Source: Saccharomycopsis phalli (Eukaryota > Ascomycota > Saccharomycetes > Ascoideales > Saccharomycopsidaceae). From it: a stretch of 64,000 nucleotides of DNA. The stretch spans positions 620,001 through 684,000 of the forward strand of contig CP073216.1 of assembly GCA_020342235.1 (NCBI GenBank), written 5' to 3'. The position numbers and the translations under genes are program-made. Under the pieces are notes generated by a model, which worked only from the letters and a program-made list of their open reading frames with translations, ran no database searches and had not been told where the DNA came from. Positions 43,803 to 54,009 of this stretch are shown here, one piece after another (within the stretch, counting starts at the first letter, position 1; every line of letters begins with the position of its first letter).

Positions 43803-44629
43803 ATGAGGGGATATATGGTCAAGGGTAACAAGGAAGAGTTTAATATAAATAGTTGTCTTGTGGGTCTATTACATGTTGTGATTTTTGTAGTCGGTAGTGG
43901 CAGTATATGCATTGGTAATCGGCTTCTTGGCCAGTGGTTTGAATGCTACCTGTCCAGTGGTTTGAATGCTACCTGTCCAGTGGTTTGAATGTTATTTGAT
44001 CAATGGTTTTGAAATAATAAGGTTTGAAATACTAGTAGGACTTAAAACTACTTGAATAGGTCTAGAAATACTAGTCAGATTCAGCCAAAACTACCACACT
44101 GTTTAGCTCACTTGTATTAATACAACCAATGGTAAGAAACTGGGCTATATATGAAATACAGAGCCGCAATTTATACATCTGAATTTTAAAATAATCATCG
44201 GGTAATAAACAGAAGGTACAAAATCAAGAATGGATTCAAAAAGCCGACATACCCCATTCATTACGAATATTGCACATTTACTCACTCAAACCTGGTACTA
44301 ATAAATTTCCACTATCCATCTGCTACATTGACAAACTTGTCAACCCAGTATAGACCATCAGATTGACTGGCTGGTACATTCCAATAACTTACTACCTACT
44401 TCCCCAGTCATTATACCAATGACTGAAACGGATCAACAGTATGTCATTGTATACCCATCTCACCGTCAGAGGAAATCTAGTGAACCATGTATTCTTCCAT
44501 AATCGCCTACTTTTGCAATCAAAATAAACTACGACAATCCACCAAATTCACAGCTAGATATATAGCCAAGTCACAACCTGGAACCAGGCTAGACATACCC
44601 CACTGTATCTCCGGGTAACACTACATAAG
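43803..44629. other. Spacer between NRP1 and the phosphoesterase gene
   Basis: 827 bp. 43928-43990 has three copies of a 21-nt unit (TGGTTTGAATGCTACCTGTCC type). The rest is AT-rich, with no gene or clear repeat. The last 200 bp should hold the promoter of the gene at 44630. Confidence 0.6.
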
Positions 44630-46465
44630 ATGAGCATCGCACAAGTTACAGTCATCATGACCTTTACACTTGTACTCCTCCTACTATTTTCTCTTTGCGA
44701 GGGTTTTCTTCAGTCGGTCGGAACACTACAACAACCTGCTGCACTAAACCCAAAGACAAATGTCCATCTTAGGCACTTGGTTTGGGGAAAAGTCAACTTT
44801 CTCCACACCACCGATACTCACGCGTGGTATGCTGGCCATTTGAACCAGAAGAATTACGGAGCAGACTGGGGCGACTATTTATCGTTCGTGAAGCATTTGC
44901 GCGATTATGCCGATTCCATCGGCGTGGATTTGCTAGTCATTGACAGTGGCGATAAGCATGATGGAAATGGCTTGAGTGACGCCAGTGCTATCAACGGAGA
45001 GGTATCGACGCCGTTTTTCGCCGAACAGGACTTTGATCTATTGAGTATCGGAAACCACGAGCTATACTTATCCAGTGGATCTTTTCAGGAGTATGATCTA
45101 GTGGTGAGCAAATTTGGGGAAAAATACTTGGCAGGCAATGTGCAGATTTTGCAAGACCAGAAATGGGTTGACTTTGGGTCGAAGTACAGAGTGTTCCAGA
45201 CAAAGAATCAGAACTTGACTGTGCTTGCGTTTGGGTTCCTCTTCAACTTCCAGCGATTCAACGAGCATACCCGGGTCATTGACGTGCAAAAATCAGTGAG
45301 GGAGCAGTGGTTTCAAAATGCATTGAGAGAAAATGTCGGGAATATCGACTTGATTGTCGTGGTTGGCCATTTACCGATGCAAAGATTCGACGAGTTCCCC
45401 GAGGCGTTGATAATAAAGAACGCAATCAGGGAATATTTCCCAGACACTATCATCCAGTTCTTTGGAGGACACAGCCATATTCGTGATTATGCACGGTTGG
45501 ACGCGAGATCTTCTGGATTGCAAAGTGGTAGGTACTGTGAAACTGTGGGGTTTGTCAGTATAGATTTTGAGCATGGGTACGACTCTGATGCATCGCAGAC
45601 GGTGCATTTCAATCGGAAGTATATTGACTTCAACCTCTATTCATTTCACACGCACAGCAACAAGACATATGCTACCTTCCCGACTAAAAAAGGCACGGAA
45701 GTCACCCGACGATTGAATGACCTGCGGCATATGTTGAACATCACCGAAGTATATGGGTATGTTCCTCAAAACTACTTGGTGATTGACAACTCGTATCCCG
45801 GCAACCGGTCATTGTATACGTTTCTTGAAAACTCGGTTTTGACAAGATTGCAAAGCGACAGTGCCAAGTTTCGGGAAAAGAAGTCCCGAGCCGTGTTGAT
45901 CAACTCAGGGTCGATCCGGTATGATCTATACAAGGGTCCATTTACCAAGGATACCATGTACATTGTGTCGCCGTTCCAGAATAAGTGGCTTGTATTACCC
46001 AACATGCCACTTTACGTGGTGGAGAAGGTGATTGCGATATTGAATGGCTTGGACTATATTGTGGCAGACACGCAGGCTGATTGCGAGAAACAGGCTAATC
46101 TTGAGCAACTACTCCCACTAGAGGTGGTTGCAGGCCGGTATAAAAGAAAGCCAGAGGTAGTTGCGTCGAGGCTTTCTCGAGGGTATGTCACATGTGACGA
46201 TGCTGGATGTGATGGGGACGACACGCCGCACGTTCCATATAGTTATGGGATGGACAATTCGCCAAACATTGTCTGGAGTTTGGAGATTGTGGATGGTAAC
46301 AAGACGAGTGTGGACTTGGTGTTTTACGATTTTCTCAAGCCGCACTTGGTGTGGGCACTAGACCAGGCCTACGGCGAAGCGGAAAGAGGCGGCTATGTAT
46401 TTGAGCATTATGGCGGCGATACTGTGGGCGAGATGCTCAAGTCGTATGTGGAGGAGCACTGGTGA
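44630..46465 (+). CDS. YHR202W-like vacuolar metallophosphoesterase / 5'-nucleotidase family
   Basis: 611 residues (YHR202W 602). Signal sequence or anchor VIMTFTLVLLLLFSLCEGF, then a calcineurin-like phosphoesterase domain: NFLHTTDTHAWYAGH (metal ligands), VIDSGDKHDGNG, LSIGNHELY, VVVGHLPMQ and FFGGHSHIRDY; the C-terminal 5'-nucleotidase domain holds NSGSIRYDLYKGPFTKDTMY. Several N-glycosylation sequons fit a secretory or vacuolar-lumen protein. The S. cerevisiae relative is a vacuolar enzyme that acts on mononucleotides. Single exon, first ATG. Confidence 0.85.
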   Translation: MSIAQVTVIMTFTLVLLLLFSLCEGFLQSVGTLQQPAALNPKTNVHLRHLVWGKVNFLHTTDTHAWYAGHLNQKNYGADWGDYLSFVKHLRDYADSIGVDLLVIDSGDKHDGNGLSDASAINGEVSTPFFAEQDFDLLSIGNHELYLSSGSFQEYDLVVSKFGEKYLAGNVQILQDQKWVDFGSKYRVFQTKNQNLTVLAFGFLFNFQRFNEHTRVIDVQKSVREQWFQNALRENVGNIDLIVVVGHLPMQRFDEFPEALIIKNAIREYFPDTIIQFFGGHSHIRDYARLDARSSGLQSGRYCETVGFVSIDFEHGYDSDASQTVHFNRKYIDFNLYSFHTHSNKTYATFPTKKGTEVTRRLNDLRHMLNITEVYGYVPQNYLVIDNSYPGNRSLYTFLENSVLTRLQSDSAKFREKKSRAVLINSGSIRYDLYKGPFTKDTMYIVSPFQNKWLVLPNMPLYVVEKVIAILNGLDYIVADTQADCEKQANLEQLLPLEVVAGRYKRKPEVVASRLSRGYVTCDDAGCDGDDTPHVPYSYGMDNSPNIVWSLEIVDGNKTSVDLVFYDFLKPHLVWALDQAYGEAERGGYVFEHYGGDTVGEMLKSYVEEHW

Positions 46466-46535
46466 GTAGGATTACATAAGCACACGTGCGCATGGGATAT
46501 ATGACACGTTGAAATTTCACCCTTGTAATCGACCA

Positions 46536-48812
46536 ATGGCTGGAAACCAGGTGACGAAAAAGCGAACCAAGGAGAAGCCTGTCAAGGGACAGGATGAGCA
46601 TGAGATCAAGGTGCATTCTTCCCCGAAGCGGGTGTCGAAATTGCCCGACGCGGAGTACAAGTACACGATTGCCATGTACTTTCTCATTGCCGTGGCCGCA
46701 TGTACGCGATTTTACAGCATCAACTATCCGAACGAGGTTGTGTTTGACGAGGTGCACTTTGGGAAGTTTGCGTCGTACTACCTACAGCGGACGTATTTCT
46801 TCGATCTCCACCCCCCATTTGCAAAGTTGTTGATTGCCGCAGTTGGCTGGGTCATTGGGTACAATGGCGACTTTAAATTTGACAGCATTGGCGACAACTA
46901 CATTGACAACAACGTGCCTTACATTTCGTACCGTGCTCTTTCGGCAATTCAGGGTACCTTGACGATCCCCCTCATCTTTCTCACAATGAAGGAGTCCGGG
47001 TACCGAGTGGTGTCCTGTATATTTGCGTCGTTGCTTGTGATGCTTGACACGGCCCATGTCGCCGAGACTCGGTTGATTCTATTGGACGCCACATTGAACA
47101 TCACCGTGGCCTTGTCGATTTATTGCTACGTGCGCTTCTCCAAGCAGCGCCACGCGCCCTTCTCCTGTGGCTGGTGGAAGTGGCTCGTGTTTACCGGAGT
47201 GTCGCTCTCGTTGGTGATTCTGACAAAGTATGTGGGCGTGTTTACATTCCTCATGGTCGGAACCGCAGTGGCTGTTGACTTGTGGGGAGTGTTGGACTAT
47301 CGCAGCGGGCACACTTTGGAGTACTTCTTCTACCACTTCATCTCTCGTGTATTCTCGTTGATTGTGCTTCCGTTCATTTTATACTTGAGTTGGTTCTGGA
47401 TCCATTTCGCCGTGCTCACGCGGTCTGGTCCGGGTGACGCGTTCATGTCGTCGGAGTTTCAAGAGACCCTTGCCGATTCGCCATTGGCAAAAGAGGCCAA
47501 GGGTATCAACTACTATGATACTCTAACGTTGAAGCACAAGGATACCAGCGCATGGTTGCATTCCCATGAGGCAAAGTACCCGTTGCGATACGACGACGGA
47601 CGCATTTCCTCCGAGGGTTGGCAGGTCACGGGATTCTCTGGTGAGGAACTCGACGACAACAACTACTGGCAAGTTCTTCCGGCAAAGGATTTCAAAGAAG
47701 GCCACACCACGGGTAAGCGGGTCAAGTTGGGAGACACCGTGCGGTTGTACCACCCAAACACCAAACGGTTCTTGTTGACCCACGACGTGGCCTCGCCGTT
47801 CTACCCTACAAACGAGGAGTTTACCACCGTGGAACAGGAAAAGGCCTTTGGTGACAAGTACAACTTCACATTGTTCCGCTTGGAGTCCTTTGACAAGAAG
47901 TCGGGCGATCTCAAGACAAAGGCGTCGGTGCTCCGTGTGTTGCACGTGCCAACCGTGGTGGCCATGTGGACCCACAACGACAAGCTTTTGCCTGATTGGG
48001 GTTTTGGCCAGCAGGAAGTCAACGGAAATAAGAAATTGGCCGAGGCTTCGAACTTGTGGGTGTTCAACACCATTGTCGACTTGAAGCAAGACGACCCTCG
48101 TGCCACATATGTCCCTAAGAAGCTCCGTGAGATGCTGTTCCTCACCAAATGGGCCGAGTTGCAACGCTTGATGTTTTACCACAACAATAAACTCTCCTCC
48201 GACCATCCTTTTGCGTCTCAGCCCCAGACCTGGCCGTTTTCCATTAGCGGTGTCTCGTTCTGGACCAAGGACGCAGACAGAAAACAAATCTACTTCATTG
48301 GTAACATCATTGGCTACTGGATCCAGGTCTCCTTCATTGCCATCTTTGTCGGCTTGGTGGCCGCCGACCAGGTCACCCGCCAGAGAAACTACCACGCATT
48401 AAACCGCCAGGCCCGGAGCAGATTGTACAACAGCTTGGGTTTTTTCTTTATTGGCTGGTGCACACACTACTTTCCGTTCTTCCTCATGGGCAGACAAAAG
48501 TTCTTGCACCACTACTTGCCAGCGCAACTTATCGCAGCACTTCTTGCCGGCGCAGCCTTGGAATTCCTTTTTACCGACAACCGAGGCGACGATCTCTTGA
48601 CCCCAGAGCAAGTTGCGGAAAACAAGAGCAAGCCACGGGAGCATGCGATCAACCGGGTGGCTTTTTCTGCTGCTTTCTTGGTCTTGTCTGCCGGGGTGGT
48701 GTGGTTCTTTTTCTATTTCGCGCCGCTCACCTACGGCAATGTTTCGTTGACTCCGGAGGAGGTGAATAGCCGTAAGTGGCTTGGTATTTCGTTGCATTTT
48801 GCCAACAAGTGA
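46536..48812 (+). CDS. PMT4: Protein O-mannosyltransferase 4
   Basis: 758 residues (S. cerevisiae Pmt4 762). It transfers mannose from dolichyl-phosphate mannose to Ser/Thr of membrane-bound proteins in the ER. VVFDEVHFGKFASYYLQRTYFFD has the acidic catalytic residues; the MIR domains in the luminal loop show SSEFQETLADSPLAKEAK, HDVASPFYPTNEE and THNDKLLPDWGFGQQEVNG, close to Pmt4; the C-terminal helices have WCTHYFPFFLMGRQKFLHHYLPA. The frame opens on TTG at 46509; ATG 46536 is chosen. Only a handful of CTG codons occur; one falls in ILTKYVG, where PMT relatives commonly have a small polar residue. Confidence 0.97.
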   Translation: MAGNQVTKKRTKEKPVKGQDEHEIKVHSSPKRVSKLPDAEYKYTIAMYFLIAVAACTRFYSINYPNEVVFDEVHFGKFASYYLQRTYFFDLHPPFAKLLIAAVGWVIGYNGDFKFDSIGDNYIDNNVPYISYRALSAIQGTLTIPLIFLTMKESGYRVVSCIFASLLVMLDTAHVAETRLILLDATLNITVALSIYCYVRFSKQRHAPFSCGWWKWLVFTGVSLSLVILTKYVGVFTFLMVGTAVAVDLWGVLDYRSGHTLEYFFYHFISRVFSLIVLPFILYLSWFWIHFAVLTRSGPGDAFMSSEFQETLADSPLAKEAKGINYYDTLTLKHKDTSAWLHSHEAKYPLRYDDGRISSEGWQVTGFSGEELDDNNYWQVLPAKDFKEGHTTGKRVKLGDTVRLYHPNTKRFLLTHDVASPFYPTNEEFTTVEQEKAFGDKYNFTLFRLESFDKKSGDLKTKASVLRVLHVPTVVAMWTHNDKLLPDWGFGQQEVNGNKKLAEASNLWVFNTIVDLKQDDPRATYVPKKLREMLFLTKWAELQRLMFYHNNKLSSDHPFASQPQTWPFSISGVSFWTKDADRKQIYFIGNIIGYWIQVSFIAIFVGLVAADQVTRQRNYHALNRQARSRLYNSLGFFFIGWCTHYFPFFLMGRQKFLHHYLPAQLIAALLAGAALEFLFTDNRGDDLLTPEQVAENKSKPREHAINRVAFSAAFLVLSAGVVWFFFYFAPLTYGNVSLTPEEVNSRKWLGISLHFANK

Positions 48813-49048
48813 GCATGTGTATAGAATATGGATACATGGAATGAGAAGGATGTGGATGTAGAAATGTGGATGTAGAGGAAATATGAATGAGAATATGTGT
48901 GAGTTATGTAGAGGAAATATGGATGTAGAGGAATGAAATTTGCAGAGAAATTGTAGAAATGAATATTCTACAATGAATGTCTCATGCAGCCTTGAGACTC
49001 TCAGTACCAGTGGTCATGTGACAAACTACGACCTTAATAACCTCAACT
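48813..49048. repeat. Minisatellite behind PMT4
   Basis: 48835-48965 carries about eight units of 12-20 nt around GTGGATGTAGAGGAAATATG. The rest up to the SINE-like copy is AT-rich. No gene. Confidence 0.75.
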
Positions 49049-49288
49049 ATAATAATAATATTTATCCAAGACTACAGCTATACTAGGCTCCCAGAGGAGA
49101 TTTATACTTTACCGTCTACAACGAAGCACGGCCATGTAGTCGTCGAAAGAAAACCCTCCAACAGAGATACAAACTTTCCACTAGAGCTTTTAAATATACA
49201 AGGCAATGGGCATTGGAGGGCAATGAACTTTTACCTAAATTAATGGTAACTTGAACCACCCCCAGGGTACTAGCACGGTAGTCCTAAC
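49049..49288 (-). mobile_element. SINE-like element, copy A (near full length)
   Basis: On the minus strand: GTTAGGACTACCGTGC at the 5' end, GGTTCAAGTTACC (box-B-like), GCCCTCCAATGCCCATTG, GGGTTTTCTTTCGACGACTAC, GTAAAGTATAAATCTCC, AGTATAGCTGTAGTC and the tail ATAAATATTATTATTAT. Close to copy C throughout. No coding frame. Flanking target repeats are not evident. Confidence 0.65.
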
Positions 49289-49466
49289 GTGCTGTAACGA
49301 AAAGGGAAGCTACCAGTCCAGCACCGACGAATAGAATCCTATACGATTTTTAAGCTTCGCCTTATTTGAAGACGCGGGCTTGATTAGCAGTGGTATTCCT
49401 TCCTGTACAATCTACATTACTCAAACTATACATCCATGACATTATCATATGGCCTACACCAAACCA

Positions 49467-50441
49467 CTACTTCGTAGGATATGGCATTCTTCGATGGAGC
49501 CGCTGCACTATTCTAGCATAGTCAGGCTCATTTTCCGCCGTCACCAAGTTGCGGCGAATCAAAAAATCAATAATCACCGCCGAGCAGTTTGGCTTAAACT
49601 CCCCGTTTCTCAATGCTGCCAATACCTTGTCTACTGGCATTAGCTCAAACCCACTCACTTCGTCATCGTTAATCTTCGGACGGTCGCCCCGCGAAAACTT
49701 CAAATCATATATATATTCCGTCTCCGGGGTAATGAGGTACTCCTCCCCATGACTAGTAGTGTAAGTACCGTCCAACGGCCGATTGGCGGCGAACATGTAA
49801 GAAATACAACCCACAGACTCAATGTTGGCCCTTATATACTCAGCATCAAGTCCCGCTTCTTCCTCCGACTCCTTGACCACGGTCTCATAAATCGTGTATG
49901 GATAGGCCAATCCTCCTGCAATTGTGTTGTCAAGGTACCCAGGCCAGGTTGGCTTGGTGAGTGATCTCCGGGCAATCCACAATTCCAAGGTCCCTGTTGC
50001 CGATTCCTCCGGAGGCACATATCCATTGATGTGGATTCCATATAATACCATGCCAAAAATCGCACAGGACCGCTCAACCGTAAAGTACGGCACCTTGTCT
50101 GGGTAGTAGCACACGTACAACTCATCACGCCAGCCCTTTAACAACTCAAAGACGTTGTTCTTGCGTAAATAATCGGTCAAGGATTTCATGGCCGCGTTTC
50201 TCTTTTCAAACGTATCTAGTTCAGGCCGGATCTGGACCGTGTTTTGGGTCATGTCAAGGTACTGGCCCACAAATGAAGCGTGACGCTTGAGTGCTTCAAC
50301 GGTGGACGGAAGAAGTCTTCCAATGGCCTGCTGGCCATCATGAGCAAGAAACTCGTACGTGGAATCTATGTAGTTGGCATAATTCTTTTCATGTGGATAT
50401 GGTACCACATCAACCGCATTCACCAAGTCTATATAGTCCAT
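49467..50441 (-). CDS. Nudix hydrolase, YJR142W-like (DUF4743 plus Nudix)
   Basis: About 324 residues. The N-terminal half is the DUF4743 domain found before Nudix domains in thiamine-pyrophosphokinase fusions; the second half has GTLELWIARRSLTKPTWPGYLDNTIAGG and the Nudix box VVKESEEEAGL (REUxEE variant with Lys for Arg). Relatives hydrolyse oxidised forms of thiamine diphosphate. The 19-residue stretch after the Nudix box (AANRPLDGTY, EYIYDL) is standard for the family. The frame continues up to an ATG at 50513 (hydrophobic MHGICLVFWPG start); MDYIDLVNAV at 50441 looks the better start, but the longer form is possible. Confidence 0.85.
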   Translation of the reverse strand: MDYIDLVNAVDVVPYPHEKNYANYIDSTYEFLAHDGQQAIGRLLPSTVEALKRHASFVGQYLDMTQNTVQIRPELDTFEKRNAAMKSLTDYLRKNNVFELLKGWRDELYVCYYPDKVPYFTVERSCAIFGMVLYGIHINGYVPPEESATGTLELWIARRSLTKPTWPGYLDNTIAGGLAYPYTIYETVVKESEEEAGLDAEYIRANIESVGCISYMFAANRPLDGTYTTSHGEEYLITPETEYIYDLKFSRGDRPKINDDEVSGFELMPVDKVLAALRNGEFKPNCSAVIIDFLIRRNLVTAENEPDYARIVQRLHRRMPYPTK

Positions 50442-50655
50442 GAGAAAACCAAGCAAGATTGGTAAGTTGACCGCAATGTCACCCGGCCAGAAGACCAGGC
50501 AAATCCCATGCATCGGGCTATCATTTTAAAAGAGCAGGGTTTGCGATTCGTTTGTGTTGTAGACTGAAGAATATTCACGGGTACCCGGCAAGCTGTGGGG
50601 AAGAGAAAATCATCATTTTTCACAGGATAGGGGACTTTTCATTCCGCCCATTATA

Positions 50656-53600
50656 ATGGTGGATTCCAAAAAATTATTGTACAAGTCGATCGAGCAAGAA
50701 TTTAATGACCGGCTTCCAAATGCCCTTCATTTGCCGCTTAGTGGCAAGCTCATTAACCAGATTGACCTGTTCAAGCGAGAGTACAACAACGATGAGCAGA
50801 TAGGCAGTCTAATGGACGAGAGCTTTGGCCAGGAACTCTTGGACTTGTTTTCAAAATACGTAAAGAAAAATCAGGACAACCAGGTAGTTCTGATTTATTT
50901 GGTCTCGCACCTCAGCCCGTTCCTACTAAACTTTGACAGCTTACTCATTTGGGTGAACCAGGTGATTTCCTCGGCACTAAATTCCCCAGGAATCCTGATC
51001 GACCTCGTGGTGGTCTCACGATATTTCTTGCAGTCTGTCTTGTTAAACAACCACTATGCCACATGGGGCGCTCTGGAGTCGTCGTACCAAAAGCTTACCG
51101 AATTGCGGAGTAAAAACGGAGTAGCCCTCTTAAAAATCTTGCTAAATATATACTTGGACGACACAAACAGCTACTACCAAAAGGGTCAGCGAGTGCTCAT
51201 CAAGGCAAAAAACGACTTGTCGTTCTCGACCGAAACTGTGCTGATCTCAGGCGTTGAAAATGTCAATGGAAGAGACGTCCTAGAGGCACACGAAGCCAAA
51301 CGGTTTATAAACATGAACATCCGTGCTTTGGTTTTTAAGTTTTTGGTGGCCAACGGCACCGTTGGGATGGAAACATTGAATGAGTACTTGAAGGTCCCAC
51401 AGCATAGAACGAAGATTCTTATGCTCATCATCAACCTACTTAACCAGAACACCGACTTGCTCAACTTTGAGATTCTCAAGCGGGACTTGGGCGACTCAAA
51501 TCTTGAAGAGTCGTACTTCCAGCAGTTACTCATTGCAGTCACAAACGACAGTCCCATGAAATTTAAACCCGAGACCCACAAAATCAAAATCCAGGACATT
51601 GTTTCAACGGGGCTATTTAGATCGTTGTGCTGTATCTTGTTGTACGATACCAGTATTATGTGCATACAGTACAGTTTGCTAATCTTCATTTACATAGTGC
51701 CTGGCTACTTGGAAAACCTCAGTAAGACGATTCCATTCCAGTTGTTGATATTCACAAGGCTTCTCTCTTGGAACAGAAGTTTGAAGTTGATTATAAGCTA
51801 TAAACAGGAGTTCTTGGATTCACAGTTAGAGCCTCTCTTCCAAGCATTGCTGCAGCCAAACTCTACCAAGTGGGTGCCCTTGAAGGTCAACAGCCTGAAC
51901 TTCTCCACAGAAAACAGCTCCAAACTATACAGCATTTTGTACGGTCTCTTCCCCAATTGCACTCTCGAGTACTTGAAGAGTCCCAGCCAGTTTTTCTCTG
52001 AACATTTTGGCATCGACGTGGAGCAGGCCATTGAGAACTTGTCGTTCTTTAGCGAAAAGGAGCTACTCAACAACGCACGCAAAATCGCAGACAAACATTT
52101 GTTCAATAAAGATCTTTTAAGCTGTACCGTTAACGATGAACTCAACCGGTACGGCAAGTTGTCGTGGCAGGGTGACCATCTTTCCCCCTCAAGCTTGTTG
52201 TGGAATTGCCTCAAGTACGACTCGAGAATCAAAATGGATTTTGCGTACCCGCCTCCTGAGGTGGTGAATGAGAATATCTTGAAGCTCTTTGTCAAGGACA
52301 AGGAAACGTGGCAGTCCAAACAGGAGTCTATCAACCAATTTTTTGTACTCTTGAATATGTACAAGGTTGAACAATATGGCGATGAATTGAGCCTGTCTTA
52401 TAGTCCCTTGTCGGGGATAATCACGCCCAGCTTTTCCAATGATGTTTCTCCTCGACTCCAACCGATTGATAAGGCACACAGTATGATCACTAGGAATTTG
52501 TCAATGAGCAGGGCTAGAAAACAAAGCGTGACATCTTTGGCAGACTCTATTAAGGACTCCCTCGAAGTCCCAGGGACTAACATTATGACCATGCTTGAAA
52601 GGCAGGAGCATTTGTTCTCAAAGGATGGTCACAGGGACTCAAGATCGCCTAGTCTCTTGCCTGTTGTTGACTCAAATATAGGCGACTATCATCCTTATGT
52701 TGATGCTTTTGAGCTCAACAGTAGTGCTAGTGCGGAGAAGTTGCAACGACAAGTGATGGAGTTACGAGACATGGTACTGTACTACAAACGGGAGTTGATG
52801 ATTATGGGCAGCGACTTTGAATTCCAGAACATGATTCGGTTGCTCAACAACAGTGAATTGGTACGAATAAAAGGCGAAAAGGTAGACGAGCACCTCGAGC
52901 AGACAAAATCTAACCAGTTGGAAATCCTAAAGTACGAAGATTTGAAGTTCCAGCGTGGTCACGTGCAGGAATCCTACCAGAAAGTATCACGTGAATATGC
53001 CATTACGTTTGCGAGAAAGAAGAAGAACGATGCAACGCACATAGAGAAGATCCGGAAATTGAGAGATGAGAATGCTGAGTTGGAGACAAAGATCAAGAAA
53101 CTAAATTTGGATCTTGAGGAAACGATGGCGGCCAACAAAAACCACATCAAGTCATTGGGCGAGAAGGACACTACGATTATTCAATTAAAAACCAAGTATC
53201 AATATTCTCAGAACCAGCTCAGCAAGAGCCAATATCGACCTCCAGTGAGCTTGGATTCTCAGTTGCTAGACCTCCACAAGACCGTGAAAAGTTTGCATGA
53301 GAAGATCAATACTTTGAATGAAAAGAAGGAATTCTACAAGACATCTGACCGAAAGCTTAAGAAGGAGTTGAAGAACTTGAAAAAGCAGCACAATGCGAAA
53401 ATTGAGGAATTGACAGCAAAGCACAATGAACTCTTAAGCGAGTTGCAAGAGAAGTGCCTCGAGCAGGTGGATAGACAGTCCACGGAAATCAAGACATTGA
53501 GGAATGACGCAAAGGTATTGAGCAAGACTATTCAGGCAAAGAACGAGGAAATAATCAGATTAGCCAAGGAAAGTACGCCTGCAAAGCCAATCACCTTGAG

Positions 53601-53991
53601 GGACGAGACGTATGCGGATGTGTTTTACGACGATATGCAGAGTATAAACACGGGTAAAAACGTTGACTTGTACAGTCCAAAGAGTGGAAATTTTGGTTTA
53701 TTTAGAAAAGGCTCTATTGTCCAGCAGTTAAACGTGCCAGAAGACCCCATGTCTATAGGACAACAATCGGACGGCAGTGTGGTGAAGAGTGGAGCAAACA
53801 AATTATACTTTAGCAAGCAAAACTCAGAGTCGCTGGCAATCAATCACGATCTTGCTTTGAGCACCACCGCAATAGACACAACCTCGCATATAACTCCGAT
53901 TAATAGTCGTTCTAGTGATCGGCAATACTTGGCACTGCCGTTTGCTGAAAGTTCCTACAAGCCCACGAAAAAAGCAAAATCAAGGAAGTAG
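50656..53991 (+). CDS. TSC1: TSC1 (hamartin) homologue
   Basis: 1111 residues. Residues 1-500 are a helical-repeat solenoid; the block STENSSKLYSILYGLFPNC followed by TLEYLKSPSQFF, NDELNRYGKLSW and SPSSLLWNCLKYD aligns with the conserved hamartin core (human: [45 protein letters not shown]). Residues 500-690 are serine-rich and disordered; 690-1000 form a long coiled coil; the C-terminus is basic. Hamartin stabilises Tsc2, the GAP for Rheb, upstream of TORC1. S. cerevisiae lacks Tsc1, while fission yeast and some other yeasts have the pathway. TSC2 is not in this window. Ends 18 bp from the convergent CUE3. Confidence 0.7.
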   Translation: MVDSKKLLYKSIEQEFNDRLPNALHLPLSGKLINQIDLFKREYNNDEQIGSLMDESFGQELLDLFSKYVKKNQDNQVVLIYLVSHLSPFLLNFDSLLIWVNQVISSALNSPGILIDLVVVSRYFLQSVLLNNHYATWGALESSYQKLTELRSKNGVALLKILLNIYLDDTNSYYQKGQRVLIKAKNDLSFSTETVLISGVENVNGRDVLEAHEAKRFINMNIRALVFKFLVANGTVGMETLNEYLKVPQHRTKILMLIINLLNQNTDLLNFEILKRDLGDSNLEESYFQQLLIAVTNDSPMKFKPETHKIKIQDIVSTGLFRSLCCILLYDTSIMCIQYSLLIFIYIVPGYLENLSKTIPFQLLIFTRLLSWNRSLKLIISYKQEFLDSQLEPLFQALLQPNSTKWVPLKVNSLNFSTENSSKLYSILYGLFPNCTLEYLKSPSQFFSEHFGIDVEQAIENLSFFSEKELLNNARKIADKHLFNKDLLSCTVNDELNRYGKLSWQGDHLSPSSLLWNCLKYDSRIKMDFAYPPPEVVNENILKLFVKDKETWQSKQESINQFFVLLNMYKVEQYGDELSLSYSPLSGIITPSFSNDVSPRLQPIDKAHSMITRNLSMSRARKQSVTSLADSIKDSLEVPGTNIMTMLERQEHLFSKDGHRDSRSPSLLPVVDSNIGDYHPYVDAFELNSSASAEKLQRQVMELRDMVLYYKRELMIMGSDFEFQNMIRLLNNSELVRIKGEKVDEHLEQTKSNQLEILKYEDLKFQRGHVQESYQKVSREYAITFARKKKNDATHIEKIRKLRDENAELETKIKKLNLDLEETMAANKNHIKSLGEKDTTIIQLKTKYQYSQNQLSKSQYRPPVSLDSQLLDLHKTVKSLHEKINTLNEKKEFYKTSDRKLKKELKNLKKQHNAKIEELTAKHNELLSELQEKCLEQVDRQSTEIKTLRNDAKVLSKTIQAKNEEIIRLAKESTPAKPITLRDETYADVFYDDMQSINTGKNVDLYSPKSGNFGLFRKGSIVQQLNVPEDPMSIGQQSDGSVVKSGANKLYFSKQNSESLAINHDLALSTTAIDTTSHITPINSRSSDRQYLALPFAESSYKPTKKAKSRK

Positions 53992-54009
53992 TTAATGATA
54001 ATGTGACGA

